A stretch of DNA of 5,987 nucleotides from an uncultured Anaerolineaceae bacterium (GCA_937890875.1 CALAEB010000178.1:1-5987); one strand, 5' to 3'. Positions 1 to 5,070 are shown, counted from the first letter of the stretch. Numbers and translations: made by a program. Notes: generated by a model from the letters alone, not told the origin.

Positions 1-27
1 GAGTTCAGACGTGTGCTCTTCCGATCT
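1..27. other. Illumina TruSeq adapter remnant (assembly artefact)
   Basis: The first 27 bases match the 3' part of the Illumina TruSeq read-2 adapter, ending in the diagnostic GCTCTTCCGATCT. Translated from the minus strand it gives the well-known contaminant peptide IGRAHV at the end of the acpS frame; on the plus strand it gives the equally familiar MCSSDL start of a spurious ORF. Genomic sequence starts at about base 28. Nothing biological should be read from these bases. Confidence 0.97.
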
Positions 28-196
28 CCTCTTTACAGGCAAACCTTCCGCTAAGGCTTTCATCTCTTCCGCCGCAGATTTCCAATTCGGCGGCGGTGAA
101 GACCCGGTTCAGAAACCGGCTGCGGATCTCCGGTTTCAGCGCCGTTATCCGGCGGATTTCCACCAGGTCGATCCCGGTTCGCAGGATGGTTCCCAT
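28..196 (-). CDS. acpS: Holo-[acyl-carrier-protein] synthase, 5' part only (cut by contig end)
   Basis: AcpS transfers the 4'-phosphopantetheine arm of coenzyme A to a serine of apo-ACP, activating the carrier for fatty acid synthesis in the cytoplasm. About 56 genuine N-terminal residues are present, against roughly 120-130 in the family. Seen: GIDLVEI at residues 8-14 with the Mg-binding Asp10, RVFTAAEL at 31-38 followed by a Cys at 41, and RFACKE at 51-56, where Glu56 is the second metal-binding acidic residue of the family. After that the reading frame enters adapter sequence and becomes IGRAHV, so the apparent stop is not real. The ATG at 196 lies 2 nt after the stop of the upstream M16 gene, so translation is probably coupled; only a weak purine stretch (GGGTAAAA) precedes it. 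The identification is firm; the C-terminal half cannot be judged. Confidence 0.93.
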
Positions 197-198
197 TT

Positions 199-1482
199 TT
201 ACCCGACGCTTGTTCCGGCGGTGACGATGATCAGCCGGTCCGGATCGATAAAGGTTCTGGCCGTTTCTAAAATTTGATCCGCGGTTACAGCGCGGATGAA
301 TCCTTCATATTCGCGGTAATAATCCAGCCCGAGCTGATACCGCTCCAGGTTCAGGAGATAATAAGCGACGCCCGCGTTGCTTTCCATGTCCAGCGGCAGC
401 CGCCCGATGAAATAGGATTGGACGTCATCCAATTCTGACGGGAGCACAGGAAGGCCGATAAACTGCTTTAATTCCGACCGAATTAAGCGGAGTGCTTTTT
501 CCGCGTTCTGCGGATTGATGCCCGCGGTTATTTCCCACGCACCGCTTAATGGCAGAGCGGCCAGGTTGGAACCGGCATAATAAGCCAAACCATTATCATC
601 CCGTACCACTTTTCCGATTCGTCCCATCATGCCGAATTGTCCCAGAATACAGTTGCCGAGTTTGGCCGCCAGATAATGCGGCGACTTCCGGTTGGGGCCG
701 GTGCAGCCGACGATCAGATCCATTTGGCTCTTTTCCGGAATCTCCACATGGATCTTCCGGGTTTCTTCGGAATTGGAGACCGGCGGGAGGTCGGTGAACC
801 CGGGCAACGGATTCGGATTTTTCTCCCAGAGTTCAAAAGCGTCCCGTACTTTGGCAACAGCCTCAGTGGAGTCGATTCCACCCACAATGCAGAGCACCAT
901 GCCTTCCGGCCCGAAATACTTCTGATGGAATCGTTGCATATCCTGCCGCGTGATGGATTGAATGCTTTCCGGCGTCCCGTCATCGTCCCGGGCATAAGGA
1001 TGGTCGCCGAAAAGCGCCTTGTCGAAAGTGATTTCGGCCATTTCCTGTGTGTTCTGGGCGCGGATCGCCAGTCCGGCCAGCAGCTGGCTTCGTACCTGTT
1101 CAATCTGATTCGGCGGAAATTCCGGAAAACGCAGCACTTCCGCGATTAAATCGAGGAGCATCGGCAGATCTTCCGTCAAAGCGCGGGCGCTGAAGAGGAT
1201 ATGATGCGTACTGGCGGAAAAACTCAGCGATGCGCCGGCGGATTCGATCTGTTCGTAAATTTGATAAAAATCTCTTTTGGCGGTGCCCCGCATTAAGCAA
1301 TAAGAGAGAAAAATTGCCAGTCCCGATTGATCAGCCGGATCCAATATTGAGCCGCAAGGCAGGTAACCGCGGATCACGATGGAAGGGCTTTCAAAATTGG
1401 GCCGGGCTAAAACGGTGATCCCGTTGGTCAGTTCCTCCCGGAGGATGTCATCCGAACCGGGCAGCGCATTAATCTTTTCCAT
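199..1482 (-). CDS. M16B peptidase-like subunit lacking the zinc site (R/Y-pair subunit)
   Basis: A 427-residue member of peptidase family M16, subfamily B (insulinase/processing-peptidase fold, two homologous alpha-beta domains), with no signal peptide or membrane segment, so presumably cytoplasmic. The position of the HxxEH zinc motif reads I57-F-L-S60-Y61 within GLAIFLSYCLMRGT, so all three motif positions are substituted and this chain cannot bind catalytic zinc there. In the C-terminal half, GRIGKVVRDDNGLAYYAG (287-304) retains Arg294 and Tyr301, spaced seven apart like the R/Y pair of M16 enzymes. In bacterial M16B heterodimers (Thermus TTHA1264/1265, Sphingomonas SPH2682/2681) one chain supplies zinc and the other the R/Y pair; I infer the same here with the adjacent upstream gene. 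The ATG directly abuts the TAG of that gene (no gap), and AAGGGAG lies 10 nt before the start. The substrate is unknown. Confidence 0.93.
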   Translation of the reverse strand: MEKINALPGSDDILREELTNGITVLARPNFESPSIVIRGYLPCGSILDPADQSGLAIFLSYCLMRGTAKRDFYQIYEQIESAGASLSFSASTHHILFSARALTEDLPMLLDLIAEVLRFPEFPPNQIEQVRSQLLAGLAIRAQNTQEMAEITFDKALFGDHPYARDDDGTPESIQSITRQDMQRFHQKYFGPEGMVLCIVGGIDSTEAVAKVRDAFELWEKNPNPLPGFTDLPPVSNSEETRKIHVEIPEKSQMDLIVGCTGPNRKSPHYLAAKLGNCILGQFGMMGRIGKVVRDDNGLAYYAGSNLAALPLSGAWEITAGINPQNAEKALRLIRSELKQFIGLPVLPSELDDVQSYFIGRLPLDMESNAGVAYYLLNLERYQLGLDYYREYEGFIRAVTADQILETARTFIDPDRLIIVTAGTSVG

Positions 1483-2775
1483 CTATTTTGCACTCCCTTC
1501 ATCTTTTGGCGAGTAAATCCCGATGACCCGCCGGTCGGCCGCGAAGCAGCTTTTTGCGACGCGGATCACGTCCTCCACCGTCACTTTTTCCAAAGCGGGC
1601 AGGAAATTTTCAAACCATTCGTAAGAATCAAACATTTCGGAATAACCCAGCCAGTATCCCTGATTGGTGATATTTTCAGTGCCATAAGCAAACAGCGCCC
1701 GGGCCTGTTTCACCGCTTTGGACAATTCCTCTTCACTGATCGCCCCCTGCTGAATCCGTTCAATTTCGGCGTCAATCACCTGAATGACCTCCTGTGGCCG
1801 GTGTTCCGGATGCAGAATGACCGAAAGCGTATACAGATAAGGATCAATCGTCGTGACGTAGTCGCCGTTGACGCCGACCGCGATCTGGGAGTCAACCAAC
1901 TCCCGGTACAGACGGCTGGTCCGGTTCGAGATACCCCCGCCGCCGAACATGTTCAGGCTGCTGGGGCCGGTCAGAATGCTGTCTAAAATGGCCAGCGGAA
2001 ATATGTCCGGATTTTTCCCTTCCGGCGTTCTCCAGATGATGTTCAGGTAAGTTGTTTCTCCCGGACCGGTCAGCGAAATCCGTTTCTCCCCGTTGATCGG
2101 CCCTTCCGGAAGGATCGGATGGCGCTCGATTTTCCTGGCGGGGATATTTTTATACACTTTGGCCAGATGATCCAGCATTCTTTCCGCTTCAAAATCTCCC
2201 GCCATGGCGAGCACGGCGTTGTTTGGCGCGTAATTACGCTGATAATGATTAAACAGGTCGTCCCGGGTGATCTTTTCCAGGTCCGCCTTGCTGCCGATCA
2301 CTTCATTCCGGTACGGATGCTGTTCAAAGGCGGCCTGGTACATGGCCTCTTCCAAGCGGAAAAGCGGCTCGTTTTCCGATCCTTCCCGTTCGGAAATGAT
2401 GACCGTGCGTTCCGAGGCCACTTCTTCCGGCAGATATAAGCTGTTCTGCATCCGATCCGCTTCCAGATCGATCGGCAGCCAGATTTTGTCGGCCGGCATG
2501 GTTGCGAAAAAAGCGGTCCAGTCGACATAAGTGAATGCGTTCCAGGAACCGCCGTCGCGGGAAATTGCCTTGTCCAGCGCCCCGGCCGGGTATTTGGGGG
2601 TGCCCTTAAACTGCATATGTTCTACCCAATGCGAAATGCCGGACAGGCCGGGAAGCTCATTGCGTGATCCGACCCGGTACCAAACCCAGTGGCTGATAAT
2701 CGGAGCGGTATGGATTTCTTTCAGCATTACCTGCAAACCATTTTCAAGGCTGGTTCGGATGATTTTTTCTGCCAT
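1483..2775 (-). CDS. M16B zinc metallopeptidase, catalytic (zinc-binding) subunit
   Basis: First gene of the minus-strand operon, a zinc-dependent endopeptidase of family M16B. Numbered from the longer possible GTG start at 2793 (436 aa), the inverted zinc motif is H55-W-V-E58-H59 in GISHWVEHMQFKGTPKYP, and the third ligand is Glu135 in ERTVIISE, 76 residues after His59, the expected spacing. The C-terminal domain aligns with its partner at RLYRELVDSQIAVGV: Arg298 is kept but the residue seven further on is Ala305, not Tyr, so the R/Y pair is incomplete and must come from the next gene's product. I chose ATG 2775 (430 aa) because AGCAAGG lies 5 nt upstream and GGAG a little further, while GTG 2793 has no ribosome site. 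There is no signal peptide, so it probably degrades peptides in the cytoplasm. A hairpin followed by a T-run lies about 30 nt upstream and may attenuate transcription. Confidence 0.94.
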   Translation of the reverse strand: MAEKIIRTSLENGLQVMLKEIHTAPIISHWVWYRVGSRNELPGLSGISHWVEHMQFKGTPKYPAGALDKAISRDGGSWNAFTYVDWTAFFATMPADKIWLPIDLEADRMQNSLYLPEEVASERTVIISEREGSENEPLFRLEEAMYQAAFEQHPYRNEVIGSKADLEKITRDDLFNHYQRNYAPNNAVLAMAGDFEAERMLDHLAKVYKNIPARKIERHPILPEGPINGEKRISLTGPGETTYLNIIWRTPEGKNPDIFPLAILDSILTGPSSLNMFGGGGISNRTSRLYRELVDSQIAVGVNGDYVTTIDPYLYTLSVILHPEHRPQEVIQVIDAEIERIQQGAISEEELSKAVKQARALFAYGTENITNQGYWLGYSEMFDSYEWFENFLPALEKVTVEDVIRVAKSCFAADRRVIGIYSPKDEGSAK

Positions 2776-2797
2776 TGATACCTTGCTCTCCACTTCG

Positions 2798-2830
2798 AAA
2801 AATAGGGACAGCCGATCCTTCGGGCTGTCT
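2798..2830 (-). terminator. Hairpin plus T-run in the leader of the M16 operon (attenuator or terminator candidate)
   Basis: On the minus strand the arms GACAGCC and GGCTGTC (2823-2829 and 2807-2813) form a 7-bp stem with a 9-nt loop, followed by CCTATTTTT. This resembles an intrinsic terminator, yet it sits only about 30 nt before the M16 start codon and no gene is seen upstream of it on that strand within 700 bp. It could act as a leader attenuator or as the end of a short leader transcript. The interruption CCTA between stem and T-run lowers confidence. Confidence 0.45.
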
Positions 2831-2931
2831 TCACTGCTGCAAAACGCTAAAAATCAATATCGTACAAAGCATTTTACTCCATACCGGTGAACAGGATCCA
2901 GGAATTCCTGTTTTTCAGCGCATTTTAAGAT

Positions 2932-2955
2932 TGGTTAAAGTGTCAAAAGTCAAAT
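2932..2955 (+). repeat. Short dispersed repeat, copy A
   Basis: TGGTTAAAGTGTCAAAAGTC starts here. Copy B at 3274 differs in this 20-nt stretch only by two T-to-C changes. An inverted, diverged copy lies at 3399-3427; it shares TGTCAAAAGT and then, after a small gap, AAATGTT with this copy. The repeat matches no element I recognise. Confidence 0.7.
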
Positions 2956-3131
2956 GTTGAAAGGAAACCGGTATTCTGTATTTTGCGCGAAAGCGATTCG
3001 CATTTTTGGGATTCCTGGCAAGCATTCCCCTTTCTTTGAAAAGGATCCCTGTATTTCGATTGCCGGGTTGAGACCGCATTGTTCATTCGAATTGTTGATA
3101 TTATATACCCTGAAACGCTCCTGTTTTTTAT

Positions 3132-3209
3132 TTATGCGTTATTTTGCGCATGTTTTTAGTTTATGCCTATTTTTACGCATATTATATAAATAATCTCTGT
3201 AATGCGCAT
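3132..3209. promoter_or_regulatory. Cluster of ATGCG/CGCAT motifs, possible operator array
   Basis: Two tandem 20-bp units, TTATGCGTTATTTTGCGCAT at 3132-3151 and TTATGCCTATTTTTACGCAT at 3161-3180, are 16/20 identical and 29 bp apart. Each has the form ATGCN, 8 nt, CGCAT, so each is an imperfect inverted repeat. A third, compact palindrome ATGCGCAT follows at 3202-3209, directly upstream of the -35 box at 3216. The position suggests binding sites for a regulator of the promoter; the regulator is unknown. Confidence 0.45.
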
Positions 3210-3215
3210 AATCTG

Positions 3216-3244
3216 TTGACAGGTTCAACCGGACATTATATAAT
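3216..3244 (+). promoter_or_regulatory. Perfect-consensus sigma70-type promoter
   Basis: TTGACA at 3216-3221 and TATAAT at 3239-3244 are separated by exactly 17 bp, the full consensus of the housekeeping sigma factor. Transcription should start near 3251 and run rightwards. The nearest gene on this strand, satD, begins about 260 nt downstream, beyond two strong hairpins and a terminator-like structure, so the promoter either drives a small RNA or an unusually long satD leader. Confidence 0.85.
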
Positions 3245-3273
3245 CTCAGAAAGACGGTAAGCAATTCGAAATA

Positions 3274-3296
3274 TGGTTAAAGTGCCAAAAGCCAAT
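3274..3296 (+). repeat. Short dispersed repeat, copy B
   Basis: TGGTTAAAGTGCCAAAAGCC begins here and matches copy A at 2932 with two T-to-C changes in 20 nt. It lies just inside the transcribed region of the perfect promoter. Together with inverted copy C at 3399-3427 it brackets the two strong hairpins, like the ends of a small palindromic element. Confidence 0.7.
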
Positions 3297-3316
3297 TAAA
3301 ATCTTTTCATGAGGAT

Positions 3317-3343
3317 CACGGACAGCGCATTGCGCTGTCCGTG
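3317..3343. repeat. Perfect 13-bp inverted repeat (strong hairpin 1)
   Basis: The arms CACGGACAGCGCA (3317-3329) and TGCGCTGTCCGTG (3331-3343) are exact reverse complements around a single central T. As RNA this gives a long GC-rich hairpin; at least 11 pairs remain when a small loop is allowed. It is not followed by a T-run, so it is not an intrinsic terminator by itself. Confidence 0.9.
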
Positions 3344-3360
3344 CGAGGCGCATGTGTAGG

Positions 3361-3377
3361 GGAGCGCACTGCGCTCC
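3361..3377. repeat. Perfect 8-bp inverted repeat (hairpin 2), same core as hairpin 1
   Basis: GGAGCGCA (3361-3368) and TGCGCTCC (3370-3377) are exact reverse complements around one C. Both this and the preceding hairpin contain the core AGCGCAYTGCGCT, while their outer stem bases differ in a compensated way. There is no T-run after it. Confidence 0.85.
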
Positions 3378-3380
3378 TGC

Positions 3381-3408
3381 TGTACTTCCTCGTTGAAGAA
3401 CATTTTTT
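3381..3408 (+). terminator. Candidate intrinsic terminator
   Basis: TGTACTTC (3381-3388) can pair with GAAGAACA (3395-3402) across a 6-nt loop CTCGTT, with one A-A mismatch inside an otherwise 7-pair stem, followed directly by six T. The stem is AU-rich, so efficiency may be modest. It would end a transcript from the promoter at 3216 before satD, or act as an attenuator in the satD leader. Confidence 0.45.
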
Positions 3409-3427
3409 ACTTTTGACATCCCAACCC
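3399..3427 (-). repeat. Short dispersed repeat, inverted copy C
   Basis: Read on the minus strand this is GGGTTGGGATGTCAAAAGTA followed by AAAAATGTT. It shares TGTCAAAAGT and the following A-rich ATGTT segment with copy A in opposite orientation, and GGTT at the outer end. It is more diverged than A and B are from each other, so the relation is suggestive, not certain. It overlaps the T-run of the terminator candidate. Confidence 0.45.
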
Positions 3428-3438
3428 AATATGGGTGT

Positions 3439-3456
3439 CTGTCTCAAATAAGACAG
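3439..3456. repeat. Small inverted repeat in satD leader
   Basis: CTGTCT (3439-3444) and AGACAG (3451-3456) form a 6-bp stem with loop CAAATA, about 55 nt upstream of satD. It is followed by A, not T, on the plus strand, so it does not look like a terminator. It could be a small operator or chance. Confidence 0.35.
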
Positions 3457-3511
3457 CGGAAAAAAAATCGGCTTTTGGAATTCTGAATCCCTGCCGGAAA
3501 GGAGCTCGGCA

Positions 3512-4195
3512 ATGCAATTTTCTTTTGACTATTTTCCATATACCGCAGTTATCGGCGATATCAAAGACTCGAAACATTCAAAGGACCGGCGGGCTGTGCA
3601 GGTGCGGCTGGGGCAGGTGCTGGACGGCATTAATCATCAATATCAGGCGGAACTGGCTTCAAAATTCATGATAACGCTTGGTGATGAGTTTCAGGGGCTT
3701 TTGAAAACCGGCTCCGCGGTTATATCGATTATTGATCAGATTGAACGGGAGATGTATCCGGTCAGGATCCGGTTCGGCATCGGTGTCGGAAAAATCACGA
3801 CCAATATTAATTTTGATCTTCCGCTGGGCGCCGACGGCCCCGCTTATTACAACGCGCGGGCGATGATTACAGAACTGAAAGCGTTTGAAAAGAAAAAGAT
3901 GGAATCGAAAAACAACGTCCAGATCAGTATTCAGGATTACGCGGACTGTTCGGAAATGATGAATACCATTTTTTCTCTTCTGGAGGTTGTTAAAGAGGAA
4001 TGGACCTTCCGGCAGGTGGAAATCATGAACGCCTACCTGCGCAGCGGGACACAGGCGGCAGCGGCGGAAATCCTGGGCATTAACCAGTCCAATGTGCAGA
4101 AAGCTTTGGCCGCTTCAAATTTCTATACCTACCGGAAAGCTTTGGAGTTCATTTCAAAAATGTTAGCGGGCGTCAGGAGGGACGAAGATGTTTAA
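3512..4195 (+). CDS. satD: SatD family protein (cyclase-like N-terminal domain plus C-terminal HTH)
   Basis: A 227-residue SatD-family protein, named after satD of the Streptococcus mutans sat (secretion and acid tolerance) operon; the molecular function is not established. Seen: GDIKDS at 15-20, ITLGDEF at 54-60, RFGIGVG at 87-93 and ADGPAYYNAR at 107-116. The order and spacing resemble class III nucleotidyl cyclase catalytic domains, with Asp16 and Asp58 at the places of the two metal-binding Asp residues; this is my inference, and the usual substrate-selecting Lys before GD is Ile. Residues 164-200 (WTFRQ... then GTQAAAAEILGINQSNVQKA) form a clear helix-turn-helix of sigma-region-4 type, so DNA binding is likely. 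There is no membrane segment. ATG 3512 has AAAGGAG 7 nt upstream. It overlaps the following DUF3307 gene by 8 bp, so the two are made together. Confidence 0.9.
   Translation: MQFSFDYFPYTAVIGDIKDSKHSKDRRAVQVRLGQVLDGINHQYQAELASKFMITLGDEFQGLLKTGSAVISIIDQIEREMYPVRIRFGIGVGKITTNINFDLPLGADGPAYYNARAMITELKAFEKKKMESKNNVQISIQDYADCSEMMNTIFSLLEVVKEEWTFRQVEIMNAYLRSGTQAAAAEILGINQSNVQKALAASNFYTYRKALEFISKMLAGVRRDEDV
4175..4180 (+). promoter_or_regulatory. Ribosome binding site of the DUF3307 gene
   Basis: AGGAGG, a full-consensus Shine-Dalgarno site inside the 3' end of satD, lies 7 nt before ATG 4188. It fixes that start and supports the 8-bp overlap as real. Confidence 0.9.
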
Positions 4196-4928
4196 AATTC
4201 TGCTCAGCATCTTTTTGCTGCTGCATGTTCTTGGAGATTTCTATTTTCAGACCGATCGGATTTCGGAAAAAAAGAACGCGCAGTACCGGTATGTGATATT
4301 GCACAGCCTGATTTATGCGGCTGTTTTTTTCGCCGGAGTGGTTCCCATCTGGTCCGTCCCGGCTGCCTGGATGATTCTGGTTCTGGTGATTTCGCATTAT
4401 GCGGTCGATTCGCTGAAATATCTTGGCAAAAAACGGATCCGTTTCATCGCGAAAGCTTCCGACGAGGCTTTGTATCTGGCTGACCAGTCGCTGCATCTTT
4501 TGTCCTTCATCATCGTGGCGTTCTTCGCCGTTTGGAAAGGAATTTCCGTGTCCCTTCAGCCGTGGATGGGGAATCTGCTGGCGTTGGCAGGTCTCAGCGG
4601 CAAAGCCGTCCTTGGCTGGCTGTGCGTTCTGCTGTTGATCTGTAAACCGGCCAATATCACCATCAAGCTGATGCTGGCCAAATACAGGCCGGTTCAGGAA
4701 AATGACGTTTCCAATAATGCCGGTGCGTTCATCGGTTCGCTGGAAAGAACTATCATCACGCTTTTGCTGAGTGCCGGGCAATATGCTGCCATCGGACTGA
4801 TTCTGACCGCCAAATCGGTCGCGCGTTACGACCGGATATCCAAAGATCAGATATTCGCCGAGTATTATCTGCTCGGCACATTGTTAAGCACTTTGTTTGC
4901 GATCGCTGCATTTTTGGTTTTCAAATAA
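4188..4928 (+). CDS. DUF3307 domain-containing polytopic membrane protein
   Basis: A 246-residue integral membrane protein of the uncharacterised DUF3307 family. Hydrophobic segments are visible at about 3-19, 37-55, 58-76, 102-120, 139-155, 187-207 and 226-245, so six or seven membrane passes. Family-like conserved polar positions: H13-V-L-G-D17 with Q21 in the first segment, H39, SHYAVDSLK at 69-77, DQSLH at 99-103, GSLERTII at 183-190, KSVARY at 209-214 and AEYYLLGTLLS at 224-234. Conserved His and Asp inside membrane segments suggest metal or proton chemistry or transport, but this is inference. DUF3307 genes often sit next to satD, and here the gene overlaps satD by 8 bp with its own AGGAGG site, implying a shared role. 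No close copy of a known transporter or enzyme motif is seen. Confidence 0.9.
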   Translation: MFKILLSIFLLLHVLGDFYFQTDRISEKKNAQYRYVILHSLIYAAVFFAGVVPIWSVPAAWMILVLVISHYAVDSLKYLGKKRIRFIAKASDEALYLADQSLHLLSFIIVAFFAVWKGISVSLQPWMGNLLALAGLSGKAVLGWLCVLLLICKPANITIKLMLAKYRPVQENDVSNNAGAFIGSLERTIITLLLSAGQYAAIGLILTAKSVARYDRISKDQIFAEYYLLGTLLSTLFAIAAFLVFK

Positions 4929-4972
4929 GCAAAAAGTTTAATATTCGAAAAACAACCCAAAGGTCCAATTAC

Positions 4973-4989
4973 GGTTTGAGTGTCAGAAG
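4973..4989 (+). repeat. Diverged copy D of the short dispersed repeat
   Basis: GGTTTGAGTGTCAGAAG matches copy A's GGTTAAAGTGTCAAAAG at 14 of 17 positions. It lies 45 bp after the DUF3307 stop codon. With a match this short, common ancestry with copies A and B is possible but not proved. Confidence 0.4.
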
Positions 4990-5049
4990 GATTGAACGCT
5001 CAGAAGTGTGATAGCTATAAAAATCTGCACTTTCATCGGCGTCTTAATA

Positions 5050-5070
5050 GCGTAATTCGCTGTATTTTTC
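5050..5070 (+). terminator. Weak intrinsic terminator candidate after the satD operon
   Basis: ATAGCG and CGCTGT form a 6-bp stem (one G-T wobble) across loop TAATT, followed by ATTTTT. It lies about 120 nt after the DUF3307 stop, in the right orientation to end the satD operon transcript. The short stem makes this tentative. Confidence 0.35.

Larger units (their letters stand above)
3251..3408 (+). ncRNA. Candidate structured small RNA or long satD leader
   Basis: The start is inferred as about 7 nt after the -10 box of the perfect promoter; the end is the six-T run of the terminator-like hairpin. The predicted transcript of about 158 nt contains two near-perfect hairpins (3317-3343, 3361-3377) and no credible open reading frame; the only small frame, from ATG 3309, has 16 codons and no ribosome site. 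I recognise no known family: it has no 6S-like long rod, no SRP, tmRNA or RNase P core, and no riboswitch motif I know. The alternative is that the hairpins belong to a dispersed palindromic repeat that landed in the satD leader. This is inferred from signal order alone. Confidence 0.4.
2776..3511. other. Divergent intergenic region without protein genes
   Basis: A 736-bp stretch separates the minus-strand M16 operon from the plus-strand satD operon. I find no convincing coding region: the short open frames lack ribosome binding sites and recognisable protein character. It contains a leader hairpin by the M16 gene, a 12-bp palindrome CAGGAATTCCTG followed by five T at 2899-2915 with no gene to terminate, an AT-rich block at about 3080-3245 with repeated ATGCG/CGCAT motifs, a perfect-consensus promoter, two strong hairpins, a terminator-like structure and dispersed short repeats, listed separately. 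I see no clear sigma70 promoter pointing towards the M16 operon. Confidence 0.8.

Noticed and set aside
11..277. 88-codon plus-strand open frame starting MCSSDL
   Set aside because: Its start lies in adapter sequence and the rest is antisense to acpS and the M16 gene.
637..1149. 170-codon plus-strand open frame
   Set aside because: Fully antisense to the M16 R/Y subunit; no ribosome site and no family-like motifs. A frame shadow of a GC-biased gene.
2891..2915. Palindrome CAGGAATTCCTG followed by TTTTT as a terminator
   Set aside because: There is no plus-strand gene upstream to terminate, and with a realistic loop the stem is only 4-6 bp. Kept only as a note in the intergenic entry.
2954..3193. 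79-codon plus-strand open frame in the intergenic region
   Set aside because: No Shine-Dalgarno site before its ATG, composition is not protein-like, and its 3' part runs through the repeated ATGCG/CGCAT sites.
2932..3296. CRISPR array from the GGTTAAAGTG repeats
   Set aside because: Only two close direct copies, 342 bp apart, without regular spacers or cas genes.
3309..3359. 16-codon leader peptide overlapping hairpin 1
   Set aside because: An ATG and stop are present, but there is no ribosome site and no run of regulatory codons, so a classical attenuation peptide is unsupported.
3251..3408. Known RNA families (6S, SRP RNA, tmRNA, RNase P, common riboswitches)
   Set aside because: None of their conserved cores is visible; the hairpins are local and simple.
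4173..4781. 202-codon minus-strand open frame
   Set aside because: Antisense to the DUF3307 gene, which has a consensus ribosome site and recognisable membrane-protein motifs; the reverse frame is rich in Gln/Asn/Arg with no domain.
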